In this document: piece by piece, positions 5,288-12,531 of the stretch
How the letters are laid out: every line of letters starts with the position of its first letter
Numbering within the stretch: the stretch's first letter is position 1
From: Massilia sp. UBA2604
GTDB lineage: Bacteria; Pseudomonadota; Gammaproteobacteria; Burkholderiales; Burkholderiaceae_D
Reading direction: 5' to 3'
NCBI GenBank assembly: GCA_002339265.1
Contig: DDKG01000225.1
Coordinates: 1 to 13,555, forward strand
Length of the DNA: 13,555 nucleotides
Translations under genes and position numbers: made by a program
Notes under the pieces: model-generated
What the model saw: the letters and a program-made list of their open reading frames with translations, nothing else
The model's database searches: none
Told to the model about the DNA's origin: nothing

Positions 5288-7330
5288 ATGAACGTATTTT
5301 TCGAGGAATCGGGCGACTTCAAGGTCGGCGCCATCCTGTCGCAAGCAGGCGAGGCCTACCAGGTGGAGATGCCGAGCGGTAAGCGCACCAAGGTCAAGAC
5401 GCGCGACGTGCTGCTGCAGTTCGAGAAGCCCGAGCCGCAAGCCTTGCTGGATGCGGCCAAGGCGATCGTCGCCGAAGTCGACCTCGATTTCCTGTGGGAA
5501 GTCGCGGGCGAAGAAGAATTCGGTTTCGCCGAGCTGGGCGCCGAATATTTCGGCCACGCGCCGCTGCCGCACGAAGCCGCCGGCCTGGTGCTGGCGCTGC
5601 ATGGCTCGCCCATCTATTTCTACAAGAAGGGCCGTGGCCGCTACAAGGCGGCGCCGGAGCAATCGCTGAAGGCGGCGCTGGCCGGCATCGAAAAGAAAAA
5701 GCAGCAGGCCATCATCCAGGCCGGCTATGTGGAAGAGCTGAAGGCGGGCAAGCTGCCGCAATCGATGCAGCAGATCGTGCAGCAACTGCTGTTCAAGCCC
5801 GACAAGAACACCATAGAATACAAGGCCTTCGAGACGGCGGCCAGCGAGCTGCAGACCAGCGCGCCGCGCCTGATGCTGGACGTCGGCGGCCTGGCGTCGC
5901 CGAAAGAGCTGCACATGGGCCGCTTCCTGTTCGAGCACTTCCCGCGCGGCGCCGGTTTTGCGCCCGTGGAGATCCCGAAGGCGCCGGGCGACCTGCCGCT
6001 GGCCGCCGTTGCCGCCTTCTCGATCGACGACGTCACCACCACCGAGATCGACGACGCCTTCTCGGTCGTGAAGCTGGACGACGGTGCGATCCAGGTCGGC
6101 ATCCACATCGCCGCGCCGGGACTGGGCATCCGCCCTGACGACGCGATCGACAAGATCGCGCGCGCGCGCATGTCGACCGTGTATATGCCGGGCGACAAAA
6201 TCACGATGCTGCCGGACGAGGTGGTCAATGCGTTTACGCTCGCCGAAGGCAACGATTGCCCGGCGCTGTCGCTGTACGCCGTGCTCGACCCGAGCGACTG
6301 GAGCGTCAAGTCGACCACGACCCGCGCCGAGCGCGTGCCGGTGAAAAACAATCTGCGCCACAACGACCTCGATCACGTGGTCAATGAAGCCACGCTCGAG
6401 AGCGGCGAGGGCGACTATCCGCACAAGGACGAGCTGGGCCTGTTGTGGAAGTGGGCGCTGCAGCTGGAAGCGGGCCGCATGAAGAAGCGCGAAGCCTTCG
6501 GCCTCAAGCCGGAACAGGCGAACCGGGTCGACTTCAATTTCTACGTCGAGGACGACGTGGTCAGCATCGTGCGCCGCAAGCGCGGCGCGCCGCTGGACAA
6601 GATCGTGGCCGAGCTGATGATCTTCGCCAACAGCACCTGGGGCAAGCTGCTGCACGACTCGGGCGTGCCGGGCATCTACCGCTCGCAGACGCCGGGCGCC
6701 GGCGGCTGGGCCGCCAAGATGCAGGTGCGCATGGTCACGCACGCGGCGCCGCACCAGGGCCTGGGCGTGGATCAATACGCCTGGAGCACCTCGCCGCTGC
6801 GCCGCTACACCGACCTGGTCAACCAGTGGCAGATCCTGGCCGCCGCCGAGCACGGCGTGACGGCGCCGCTGGTGGCCCCGTTCAAGCACCGCGACGCGAC
6901 CCTGTTCGCGATCGTCTCGAGCTTCGACGCGGCGTATTCGGCCTATAACGACTTCCAGCAGAATATGGAGCGCTACTGGTGCCTGCGCTGGCTGGGGCAA
7001 GAGAACGTCAAGCAGGCCGAGGCCGTCGTGCTCAAGGACGAGCTGGTGCGCCTGGTCGACGTGCCGCTGGTGGTGCGCCTGACCGGCATGCCGCAGGTCG
7101 CCCGAGGCGCGCAAGTAAAACTCGACATCGTGCGCTGGGACGAGATCGACCTGACGCTCGAAGCGCGTCTGCTCGAAGTAGCGTCGGCCGAGCCGGATGC
7201 GTCGCTCGACTATGAAGAAGAAGCGGACACCGGCGAAGCGGCGGTGGCCGAGGTGGTCGAGGCCGAGGGTGCGGTCGCGGCGGTCGATACCGGGGATGCG
7301 CCGCAGCCGGCGCCGGCGTCGGCGCAATAA
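5288..7330 (+). CDS. RNB-domain exoribonuclease (RNase II family)
   Basis: A predicted 3'-to-5' hydrolytic exoribonuclease of the RNase II/R family. The 680 residues comprise an N-terminal region (1-235) without the usual paired cold-shock domains being obvious, the catalytic RNB domain (about 240-560) and a short C-terminal S1-like part (about 575-630). The tail (632-680) is rich in Ala, Glu and Asp and probably disordered. The metal site reads SIDDVTTTEIDDAF (245-258). Against E. coli RNase II, Asp247, Asp255 and Asp256 are kept but the Asp207 position is Glu253, as I recall also in cyanobacterial- and plant-type RNB proteins. The arginine motif TSPLRRYTDL (501-510) is present. The true start is the ATG at 5288, 2 bases after the ubiC stop; the frame is open further upstream without family similarity. 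It is the last gene of the mpl chain. Confidence 0.92.
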   Translation: MNVFFEESGDFKVGAILSQAGEAYQVEMPSGKRTKVKTRDVLLQFEKPEPQALLDAAKAIVAEVDLDFLWEVAGEEEFGFAELGAEYFGHAPLPHEAAGLVLALHGSPIYFYKKGRGRYKAAPEQSLKAALAGIEKKKQQAIIQAGYVEELKAGKLPQSMQQIVQQLLFKPDKNTIEYKAFETAASELQTSAPRLMLDVGGLASPKELHMGRFLFEHFPRGAGFAPVEIPKAPGDLPLAAVAAFSIDDVTTTEIDDAFSVVKLDDGAIQVGIHIAAPGLGIRPDDAIDKIARARMSTVYMPGDKITMLPDEVVNAFTLAEGNDCPALSLYAVLDPSDWSVKSTTTRAERVPVKNNLRHNDLDHVVNEATLESGEGDYPHKDELGLLWKWALQLEAGRMKKREAFGLKPEQANRVDFNFYVEDDVVSIVRRKRGAPLDKIVAELMIFANSTWGKLLHDSGVPGIYRSQTPGAGGWAAKMQVRMVTHAAPHQGLGVDQYAWSTSPLRRYTDLVNQWQILAAAEHGVTAPLVAPFKHRDATLFAIVSSFDAAYSAYNDFQQNMERYWCLRWLGQENVKQAEAVVLKDELVRLVDVPLVVRLTGMPQVARGAQVKLDIVRWDEIDLTLEARLLEVASAEPDASLDYEEEADTGEAAVAEVVEAEGAVAAVDTGDAPQPAPASAQ

Positions 7331-7338
7331 TCCGTGGC

Positions 7339-7369
7339 GTGTGGTGGACGCTTGCACCGTTCACCACAC
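7339..7369 (+). terminator. Strong hairpin just after the exoribonuclease gene
   Basis: GTGTGGTGGAC (7339-7349) pairs with GTTCACCACAC (7359-7369) over 11 base pairs, including one G-T pair, and G7350-C7358 can add a twelfth, leaving a 7-base loop. It begins 8 bases after the TAA of the mpl-yqiA-ubiC-RNB chain. The following bases (CTGTTATCG) are only mildly T-rich, so it may act as a terminator with Rho or as a 3'-end stabiliser. Confidence 0.5.
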
Positions 7370-7438
7370 CTGTTATCGAAGCAACCACGTTTCGCATCCC
7401 CCGCGTTTTTCGACCTCCCTCATCCGTTCACGCCGGGT

Positions 7439-7444
7439 TAGAAT
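7439..7444 (+). promoter_or_regulatory. Putative -10 element upstream of the TonB-like gene
   Basis: TAGAAT in CCGGGTTAGAATGG lies 46 bases before the GTG start and is followed by the near-palindrome GAATGGATCAATTC (7441-7454). No good -35 hexamer is seen at 16-18 bases. The rest of the 160-base gap holds only the upstream hairpin. Confidence 0.3.
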
Positions 7445-7490
7445 GGATCAATTCTCTGATTCAATTGCCTCACCAGGCCACCCGTAGCGC

Positions 7491-8378
7491 GTGAAGTCCT
7501 TTCTCGAAAACCGTCCCCTGATGATCGCCCTGGCCGTGTCGTTGGCAGCCCATGCCGGGCTGCTGGCGCTGCGTTTCGCCGCGCCGGAGGCGTTCCGCCA
7601 CCAGCCGGCCGATCCCGGACTGGAAGTAGTGCTGGTCAACGCCAAGCACGACAAGGCCCCAAGCAAGGCCGACGCGCTGGCCCAGGCCAACCTGGACGGC
7701 GGCGGCACGCTTGATGCGGGACGCGCCAAGTCGCCGCTGCCCGACCTGCGCAAGGTCGAGGACGGCGACAGCATCAAGGCCCTGCAGCGCCGCATCGCCG
7801 AACTCGAACGGCTGCAGCAGAACGTGCTGACGCGCGCTCGCAGCGACGGCAATTTCACCGCGCCGCCGGTCACCGAGCGCGAAAAGCCCGACCCGACCCG
7901 TACCGGCAACGATAACCTCGACACCACGCGCGCCATTTCGCGCACCAGCGCCGAGATCTTCGAGCGCATCGAGGAAGAAAACCGCCGTCCCAAGCGCACG
8001 CAGATCACCCCCAGCACGCGCCAGGTGGGTTACGCGCTGTACTACAAGGCGATGCAGAAGCGCATCGAGGAAGTCGGCACGCTGAATTTCCCGCAACAGG
8101 CAGGCCGCAAGCTGTACGGCGACCTGGTGGTTTACATCCCCGTGTTCCAGGACGGCAGCCTGTACATGGGCGACGGCGGCCCGCGCGTGGAACGCAGCTC
8201 GGGCAACCCGGCGCTCGACAAGGCCGCGCTCGAGATCGTGCGCCGCTCGGCCCCGTTCGGCGCCTTCCCGGCCAATATGCGCACCCAGGGCAAGGACGAC
8301 CTGTGGGAAGTGTTCACCCGTTTCCGTTTCACCCGTGAGGACAAGATGCAGGCAACCCTTGGCGAGGCCAGGAAATGA
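7491..8378 (+). CDS. TonB-like (energy transducer family C-terminal) inner-membrane protein
   Basis: A 295-residue protein with the build of a TonB-type transducer: a single N-terminal membrane segment (about 11-31, MIALAVSLAAHAGLLALRF, with the His common in TonB anchors), a periplasmic linker, and a TonB C-terminal-like domain (about 186-285, GDLVVYIPVFQDGSLYMG then LDKAALEIVRRSAPFGAFP). Unlike classical TonB, the linker is not Pro-Lys repeats. It holds a short coiled-coil-like helix (about 93-118) and a charged stretch. No exbB, exbD or receptor gene is nearby. The start is GTG at 7491, giving MKSFLENRPL before the anchor; Met11 (7521) is the alternative. The stop overlaps the aroE start (ATGA). 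Family membership is fairly sure; that it powers outer-membrane transport is not. Confidence 0.82.
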   Translation: MKSFLENRPLMIALAVSLAAHAGLLALRFAAPEAFRHQPADPGLEVVLVNAKHDKAPSKADALAQANLDGGGTLDAGRAKSPLPDLRKVEDGDSIKALQRRIAELERLQQNVLTRARSDGNFTAPPVTEREKPDPTRTGNDNLDTTRAISRTSAEIFERIEEENRRPKRTQITPSTRQVGYALYYKAMQKRIEEVGTLNFPQQAGRKLYGDLVVYIPVFQDGSLYMGDGGPRVERSSGNPALDKAALEIVRRSAPFGAFPANMRTQGKDDLWEVFTRFRFTREDKMQATLGEARK

Positions 8379-9202
8379 GTCGCCCCGTGACCGACCAGTA
8401 CTGCGTCATCGGCAATCCGATCGCCCACAGCAAATCCCCGCAGATCCACGCTGCCTATGCGCAGCAGACCGGCCAGGACCTGGCATATGAACGCTGCCTG
8501 GCGCCGCCTGACGGCTTCGAGGCCACCGTACGGCGCCTGGTTGCCGAAGGCTACCGCGGCGCCAACGTCACCGTGCCGTTCAAGCTCGAAGCGGCGCGGC
8601 TGGCGACCCGGCTGGCGCCGCGCGCCCAGGCCGCCGGCGCCGTGAATACGCTGATCTTCGCGGACGGCGAGATCGTCGGCGACAATACCGACGGCCCCGG
8701 CCTGGTGGCCGACATCGTGCGCAATGCCGGCGTGCCACTTAGCGGTAAACGCATCCTGCTGCTGGGCGCCGGCGGCGCCGCGCGTGGCGCGCTGCTGCCG
8801 CTGTTGATGGAAAATCCGCGCCAGATCGTGATCGCCAACCGCACGCTGGCGACCGCCGAGCATCTGGTGGCCGATTTCGCGGCTCACACGGACCGGCTGG
8901 CGGTGAGCGGCTTTGCGGACGTGGAGGGCAGCTTCGACGTGGTCATCAACGCCACCTCGGCCAGCCTGGCGGCCGACGTGCCGCCCGTGCCACCGTCGGT
9001 CTTCGGCCCCGGCGTGCTGGCGCTGGACATGATGTACGGGAAGGAGCCGACCGTGTTCTTGGCATTCGCCGAGGGCCACGGCGCGAGCGTGCGCGACGGC
9101 CTGGGCATGCTGGTGGAGCAGGCGGCCGAAGCCTTCCTGCTGTGGCGCGGTGTGCGGCCGGAAACGGACGCCGTCCTGGCCGCGATGCGTCAGGCAGGCT
9201 GA
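8375..9202 (+). CDS. aroE: Shikimate 5-dehydrogenase (NADP-dependent)
   Basis: AroE reduces 3-dehydroshikimate to shikimate in the cytoplasm. The 275-residue protein has the normal length and all hallmarks: the substrate-binding IAHSKSP (16-22, Ser19 and Ser21), NVTVPFK with catalytic Lys70, AVNTL (89-93, Asn91), GDNTDG with catalytic Asp106, the NADP-binding glycine loop GAGGAARG (131-138), and NRT (155-157), which in AroE binds the NADP phosphate. INATSASL (191-198) and DMMYGKEPT (218-226) follow. The ATG overlaps the stop of the TonB-like gene (ATGA) and mtgA starts 2 bases after its stop, so the three genes form a compact unit. Together with aroQ it makes two shikimate enzymes in this window, in separate transcription units. 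Confidence 0.98.
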   Translation: MSRPVTDQYCVIGNPIAHSKSPQIHAAYAQQTGQDLAYERCLAPPDGFEATVRRLVAEGYRGANVTVPFKLEAARLATRLAPRAQAAGAVNTLIFADGEIVGDNTDGPGLVADIVRNAGVPLSGKRILLLGAGGAARGALLPLLMENPRQIVIANRTLATAEHLVADFAAHTDRLAVSGFADVEGSFDVVINATSASLAADVPPVPPSVFGPGVLALDMMYGKEPTVFLAFAEGHGASVRDGLGMLVEQAAEAFLLWRGVRPETDAVLAAMRQAG

Positions 9203-9204
9203 CC

Positions 9205-9921
9205 ATGGCCAAGTCGCGCAAGGCGGCGCCGACGCGGCGCCGTTGGATCAAATGGATCTTCCTGGCCCCGCTGCTTCTGGTATTGCTGGTCCAGCTGTAT
9301 TTCTTTGCCATGGTGTGCTGGTATTCCCAGTTCAATCCCGGCTCGACCAGCTTCATGCGCGAGCAGCTGTCCCAGCTGCGCGAAAAGAATCCGAACGCGG
9401 CCCTCAAGCACCAGTGGGTGCCGTATGACCGCATCTCGCGCCACCTGAAGCGCGCCGTGGTGGCCTCGGAAGACGCCAATTTCAGCGTGCACAATGGCGT
9501 CGATTGGGAAGGAATCGAGCGCGCCTACGAGCGTAACAACCGGCGCAGCAAGGTGGTCGGCGGCGGTTCGACCATCACCCAGCAGCTGGCCAAGAACCTG
9601 TTCCTGTCCGGCTCGCGCAGCTATGTGCGCAAGGGCCAGGAACTGGTGATCGCCTTCATGCTGGAGACGGTGATGAGCAAGAAGCGCATCCTCGAGCTGT
9701 ACCTGAACGTGGTCGAGTACGGCCGCGGCGTGTTCGGCGCCGAGGCGGCGGCGCGCCACTATTACAGGACCTCGGCCGCCAACCTGTCGCAGGCCCAGGC
9801 GGCGCGGCTGGCGGTGATGCTGCCCAATCCGCGCTACTACGACAAGCACGGTACGACCAACTACCTGCAGCGCCGCACCAACGCGATCATGCGCCAGATG
9901 CGCTTCGCCGAAGTGCCCTGA
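9205..9921 (+). CDS. mtgA: Monofunctional biosynthetic peptidoglycan transglycosylase
   Basis: MtgA polymerises lipid II into glycan strands on the outer face of the inner membrane without a transpeptidase domain. The 238-residue protein has a basic N-terminus, one membrane segment (about 14-38), and a glycosyltransferase family 51 domain. It carries the catalytic Glu89 in SEDANF (88-93), GGSTITQQLAKNLFLS (120-135), and the second catalytic Glu171 in YLNVVEYGRGVFG (166-178). Length matches the E. coli protein. The start at 9205, 2 bases after aroE, with AGG upstream, is preferred over an in-frame ATG at 9142 inside aroE. Its place after aroE is common in betaproteobacteria, as I recall. It ends before a gap with a small palindrome. 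Confidence 0.97.
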   Translation: MAKSRKAAPTRRRWIKWIFLAPLLLVLLVQLYFFAMVCWYSQFNPGSTSFMREQLSQLREKNPNAALKHQWVPYDRISRHLKRAVVASEDANFSVHNGVDWEGIERAYERNNRRSKVVGGGSTITQQLAKNLFLSGSRSYVRKGQELVIAFMLETVMSKKRILELYLNVVEYGRGVFGAEAAARHYYRTSAANLSQAQAARLAVMLPNPRYYDKHGTTNYLQRRTNAIMRQMRFAEVP

Positions 9922-9935
9922 CGCGAAATGTCGTT

Positions 9936-9951
9936 ACTGAGTTGGCTCAGT
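9936..9951. repeat. Perfect palindrome between mtgA and corA
   Basis: ACTGAG and CTCAGT flank TTGG, a perfect 6-bp inverted repeat 14 bases past the mtgA stop. It overlaps the -35 of the suggested corA promoter, so it could be an operator; it has no T-run after it and so is a poor terminator. Confidence 0.35.
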
Positions 9952-9971
9952 GCACGGCGAACGGTTACACT
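9942..9971 (+). promoter_or_regulatory. Putative sigma-70 promoter of corA
   Basis: TTGGCT (9942-9947) and TACACT (9966-9971) are 18 bases apart and each matches consensus at 4/6. The start would leave a leader of about 45 bases before the corA ATG. It was judged by eye and is not a strong promoter. Confidence 0.35.
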
Positions 9972-10022
9972 TGCGCTAATTTTTCTCACCCGGCCAGAAA
10001 ATAGCGAACGAGACCCCAGCGC

Positions 10023-10988
10023 ATGATCAACGTATTTGTCCTCCAGAATGGCCGCCTCAACCAGGCAACGATCGCTTCCCGGCAAGACCTGGAGAACGTT
10101 GCGCCGGTCTGGGTCGACCTGACCGATCCGGACGAGGAAGAGCGCACCTGGGTGAAGTCCAAGTATGGGGTGACCCTGCCGGGCGAGGACGAGGTGCAGG
10201 ACATCGAAGCCTCGGCGCGCTACTACGAGGCCGAAAACGGCGACCTGCACCTGCGCACCGACTTTTTGCTGGAAGAAGAGGACGGCCCGTCACGGGTGGT
10301 GACGGTGGCCTTCATCCTGTCCGGCAAAATCCTGTTTTCGGTCCATAACGACGACTTGCCCGTGTTCCGCCTGGTGCGCATGCGCGCGCGCTCGCGGCCC
10401 GGCTCGATCGAAGACTATATGGACGTGCTGCTCGACCTGTACGCGACCGACGCCGAGTACTCGGCCGACGCGCTGGAAGGCATCTACGAAAGCCTGGAAG
10501 AAGTCTCGACCCGCGTGCTGCAGAAGGAGTTCACCGACAATGACGCGGCCGCGGCGCTGAACGCCATCGCCCACGAGGAAGACTTGAACGGCCGCATCCG
10601 CCGCAACATGATGGACACCCGGCGCGCGGTCAGCTTCCTAATGCGCGGCCGGCTGCTCAACTCGGACCAGTTCGAGGAAGCGCGCCAGATTTTGCGCGAC
10701 ATCGAGTCGCTCGACGGCCACACGTCCTTCCTGTTCGACAAGGTGAACTTCCTGATGGACGCCACGGTCGGCTTCATCAACATCAACCAGAACAAGATCA
10801 TCAAGATCTTCTCGGTGGCCTCGGTCGCCTTCCTGCCGCCGACCCTGATCGCCAGCCTGTACGGCATGAACTTCGCCCTGATGCCGGAACTGAACTGGCG
10901 CTTCGGCTATCCGTTCGCGATCGCCCTGATGGCGGCCAGCGCGGTGGCGCCGTTGCTGTATTTTCGCCGGCGCGGGTGGTTGAAGTAA
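10023..10988 (+). CDS. corA: Magnesium (cobalt) transporter CorA
   Basis: CorA is a homopentameric inner-membrane channel for Mg2+ uptake. The 321 residues comprise a long acidic cytoplasmic domain (1-260), a stalk helix, and two membrane segments (about 262-281 and 295-314). The selectivity motif GMN is at 281-283 in SLYGMNFALMPEL, followed by the basic tail FRRRGWLK. The end closely resembles E. coli CorA (YGMNFEFMPEL and a YLYFKRKNWL-like tail), so it belongs to the classical CorA group rather than ZntB. The ATG at 10023 gives the usual start MINVFVLQNGRL; its ribosome site is weak. It is apparently a single-gene unit: 101 bases after mtgA with its own likely promoter, and convergent with hemL. 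Confidence 0.96.
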   Translation: MINVFVLQNGRLNQATIASRQDLENVAPVWVDLTDPDEEERTWVKSKYGVTLPGEDEVQDIEASARYYEAENGDLHLRTDFLLEEEDGPSRVVTVAFILSGKILFSVHNDDLPVFRLVRMRARSRPGSIEDYMDVLLDLYATDAEYSADALEGIYESLEEVSTRVLQKEFTDNDAAAALNAIAHEEDLNGRIRRNMMDTRRAVSFLMRGRLLNSDQFEEARQILRDIESLDGHTSFLFDKVNFLMDATVGFININQNKIIKIFSVASVAFLPPTLIASLYGMNFALMPELNWRFGYPFAIALMAASAVAPLLYFRRRGWLK

Positions 10989-11031
10989 GCCATGGGAATG
11001 CGCGGCTGTCATTCTTCCACCAGCCCTTGAT

Positions 11032-11137
11032 ACGTCATTCCCGCGAAGGCGGGAATCCAAGCCCTATGCGCTGCCACTACGATTTGCCCTAGTGGTAGGG
11101 CAAGAAACTTGGATTCCCGCCTTCGCGGGAATGACGT
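11032..11137. repeat. REPIN-like element: perfect 30-bp inverted repeat with palindromic arms
   Basis: The arms at 11032-11061 and 11108-11137 are exact reverse complements over 30 bases, separated by 46 bases. Each arm is itself a hairpin: ATTCCCGC, GAAG, GCGGGAAT (11037-11056 in the left arm). The spacer has another perfect hairpin, TTGCCCTA-GTGG-TAGGGCAA (11084-11103), and a rival pairing CCACTA/TAGTGG (11074-11079 with 11090-11095). Cores of this type (ATTCCCGC..GCGGGAAT) are familiar as dispersed repeats in proteobacteria, including the Neisseria dRS3 family. Two inverted copies with a short spacer is the layout of a REPIN/BIME. It lies between convergent corA and hemL, so it could also stop transcription from both sides. 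No target-site duplication is evident. Confidence 0.85.
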
Positions 11138-11163
11138 GCGTGGGCCAACAATGGAATGAGCAG

Positions 11164-11180
11164 GACGGCATTGCGCCGTC
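11164..11180 (-). terminator. Hairpin after hemL
   Basis: GACGGC and GCCGTC flank a 5-base loop, a perfect 6-bp stem beginning 8 bases past the hemL stop on the minus strand. There is no T-run. It may act with the adjacent large inverted repeat to end transcription. Confidence 0.35.
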
Positions 11181-11188
11181 GGCGTTCC

Positions 11189-12487
11189 TCAGCCGATCCG
11201 CTTGAACACGCGCCGCGCCGCCTCGATCGTCTCGTCGATCACGGCGTCGTCGTGTTGGATCGACACGAAGCCCGCTTCGAACATGGCCGGCGCGAAGTAC
11301 ACGCCTTCTTCCAGCATGCCGTGGAAGAAGCGGTTGAAGCGTTCCTTGTCGCCCGCCATCATCTCGCTGTAGCTGCCCGGCACGTCCTTCGAGAAGTAGA
11401 AGCCGAACATGCCGCCCACCGAGTCGCCGCAGAAATCGATGCCGGCTTCCTTAGCAGCCGCCGTGAGGCCCGTCACCAGGCGATCCGCGGTCGCGGTCAG
11501 TTGTTCATAGAAGCCTTCTTCCTGGATCAGCTTCAGCGTGGTCATGCCGGCCGCCACCGCCACCGGATTGCCCGACAGGGTACCGGCCTGGTACACCGGG
11601 CCGATCGGGGCCATCTTCTGCATCAGGTCCGCACGGCCGCCGAAGGCCGCCACCGGCATGCCGCCGCCGATCACTTTGCCCAGCGCGGTCAGGTCGGGCG
11701 TGATGCCGTACATGCCTTGCGCACCCTGCAGGCCGACGCGGAAGCCGCACATCACCTCGTCGAAGATCAGCACCGCGCCATGTTCGGTGCACAGCTCGCG
11801 CATGCGCTGCAGGAATTCAGGCGTGGCGCGGATCAGGTTCATATTGCCGGCCACCGGCTCCACGATCACGCAGGCGATGGTGTCGCCCATCGAGGCGAAG
11901 GCGTCTTCCAGCTGCGGGATGTTGTTGTAGTCGAGCACCAGGGTGTGCTTGACGAAGTCTTCCGGCACGCCGGCCGAAGTCGGATTGCCGAAGGTCAGCA
12001 GGCCGCTGCCGGCCTTCACCAGCAGCGAATCGGCATGGCCGTGGTAGCAGCCTTCGAACTTGACGATCTTGTCGCGCCCTAGGGCGCCGCGCGCCAAGCG
12101 CAGGGCGCTCATGCATGCCTCGGTGCCGGACGAGACCAGGCGCACCTGCTCGATCGACGGCAGCAGGCGGCAGATTTCCTCGGCGATCTCGATCTCGCCC
12201 TCGGTCGGGGCGCCGAACGACAGGCCGTTCTCGGCGGCGGCCTGCACCGCCTTGACCACTTCGGGCCTAGCATGGCCGAGGATGGCCGGGCCCCAGGAGC
12301 CGATGTAGTCGATGTAGCGCTTGCCGTCGGCGTCCCAGAAATGCGGGCCCTTGGCGCGTTCGATGAAGCGCGGGGTGCCGCCCACCGAGCGGAAGGCGCG
12401 CACCGGCGAGTTGACGCCGCCGGGCGTCGATTGCTGGGCGCGGGCAAACAGGGTGTCGTTGCGCGAGGTGGTTTGTTCAGTGGTCAT
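11189..12487 (-). CDS. hemL: Glutamate-1-semialdehyde 2,1-aminomutase
   Basis: HemL converts glutamate-1-semialdehyde to 5-aminolevulinate in the C5 route to heme, using pyridoxamine/pyridoxal phosphate in the cytoplasm. From the ATG at 12487 the protein has 432 residues, the usual length. It carries [18 protein letters not shown] (16-33), the cofactor-phosphate loop [12 protein letters not shown] (119-130), [11 protein letters not shown] (143-153), [10 protein letters not shown] with Asp243 under the pyridine nitrogen, and the Schiff-base Lys271 in [16 protein letters not shown] (269-284). An upstream ATG at 12526 adds 13 residues without family similarity and is rejected. The gene starts 44 bases after the ThiD-like stop on the same strand, so the two may be co-transcribed. 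It converges with corA. Confidence 0.98.
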   Translation of the reverse strand: MTTEQTTSRNDTLFARAQQSTPGGVNSPVRAFRSVGGTPRFIERAKGPHFWDADGKRYIDYIGSWGPAILGHARPEVVKAVQAAAENGLSFGAPTEGEIEIAEEICRLLPSIEQVRLVSSGTEACMSALRLARGALGRDKIVKFEGCYHGHADSLLVKAGSGLLTFGNPTSAGVPEDFVKHTLVLDYNNIPQLEDAFASMGDTIACVIVEPVAGNMNLIRATPEFLQRMRELCTEHGAVLIFDEVMCGFRVGLQGAQGMYGITPDLTALGKVIGGGMPVAAFGGRADLMQKMAPIGPVYQAGTLSGNPVAVAAGMTTLKLIQEEGFYEQLTATADRLVTGLTAAAKEAGIDFCGDSVGGMFGFYFSKDVPGSYSEMMAGDKERFNRFFHGMLEEGVYFAPAMFEAGFVSIQHDDAVIDETIEAARRVFKRIG

Positions 12488-12531
12488 GATCGATGCTTCG
12501 TGATTGAAAAGAACCCGTCCGCGCAATGCGG

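Noticed and set aside
5282..7357. A 691-codon open frame antisense to the exoribonuclease
   Set aside because: It is long, but only because stop codons are rare opposite this GC-rich gene. The composition is that of a shadow frame and no domain is visible.
11032..11137. CRISPR array or IS remnant at the corA/hemL gap
   Set aside because: There are only two inverted, not direct, repeats; no transposase fragment and no target-site duplication are seen. A REPIN-like unit fits better.
12488..12526. Earlier ATG for hemL at 12526
   Set aside because: It would add 13 residues lying in the gap after the ThiD-like gene, with no counterpart in the family; the ATG at 12487 gives the normal length.
12504..12531. 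Terminator between the ThiD-like gene and hemL
   Set aside because: Only a 4-bp stem (CCGC/GCGG) with a distant T-rich stretch; too weak to claim.
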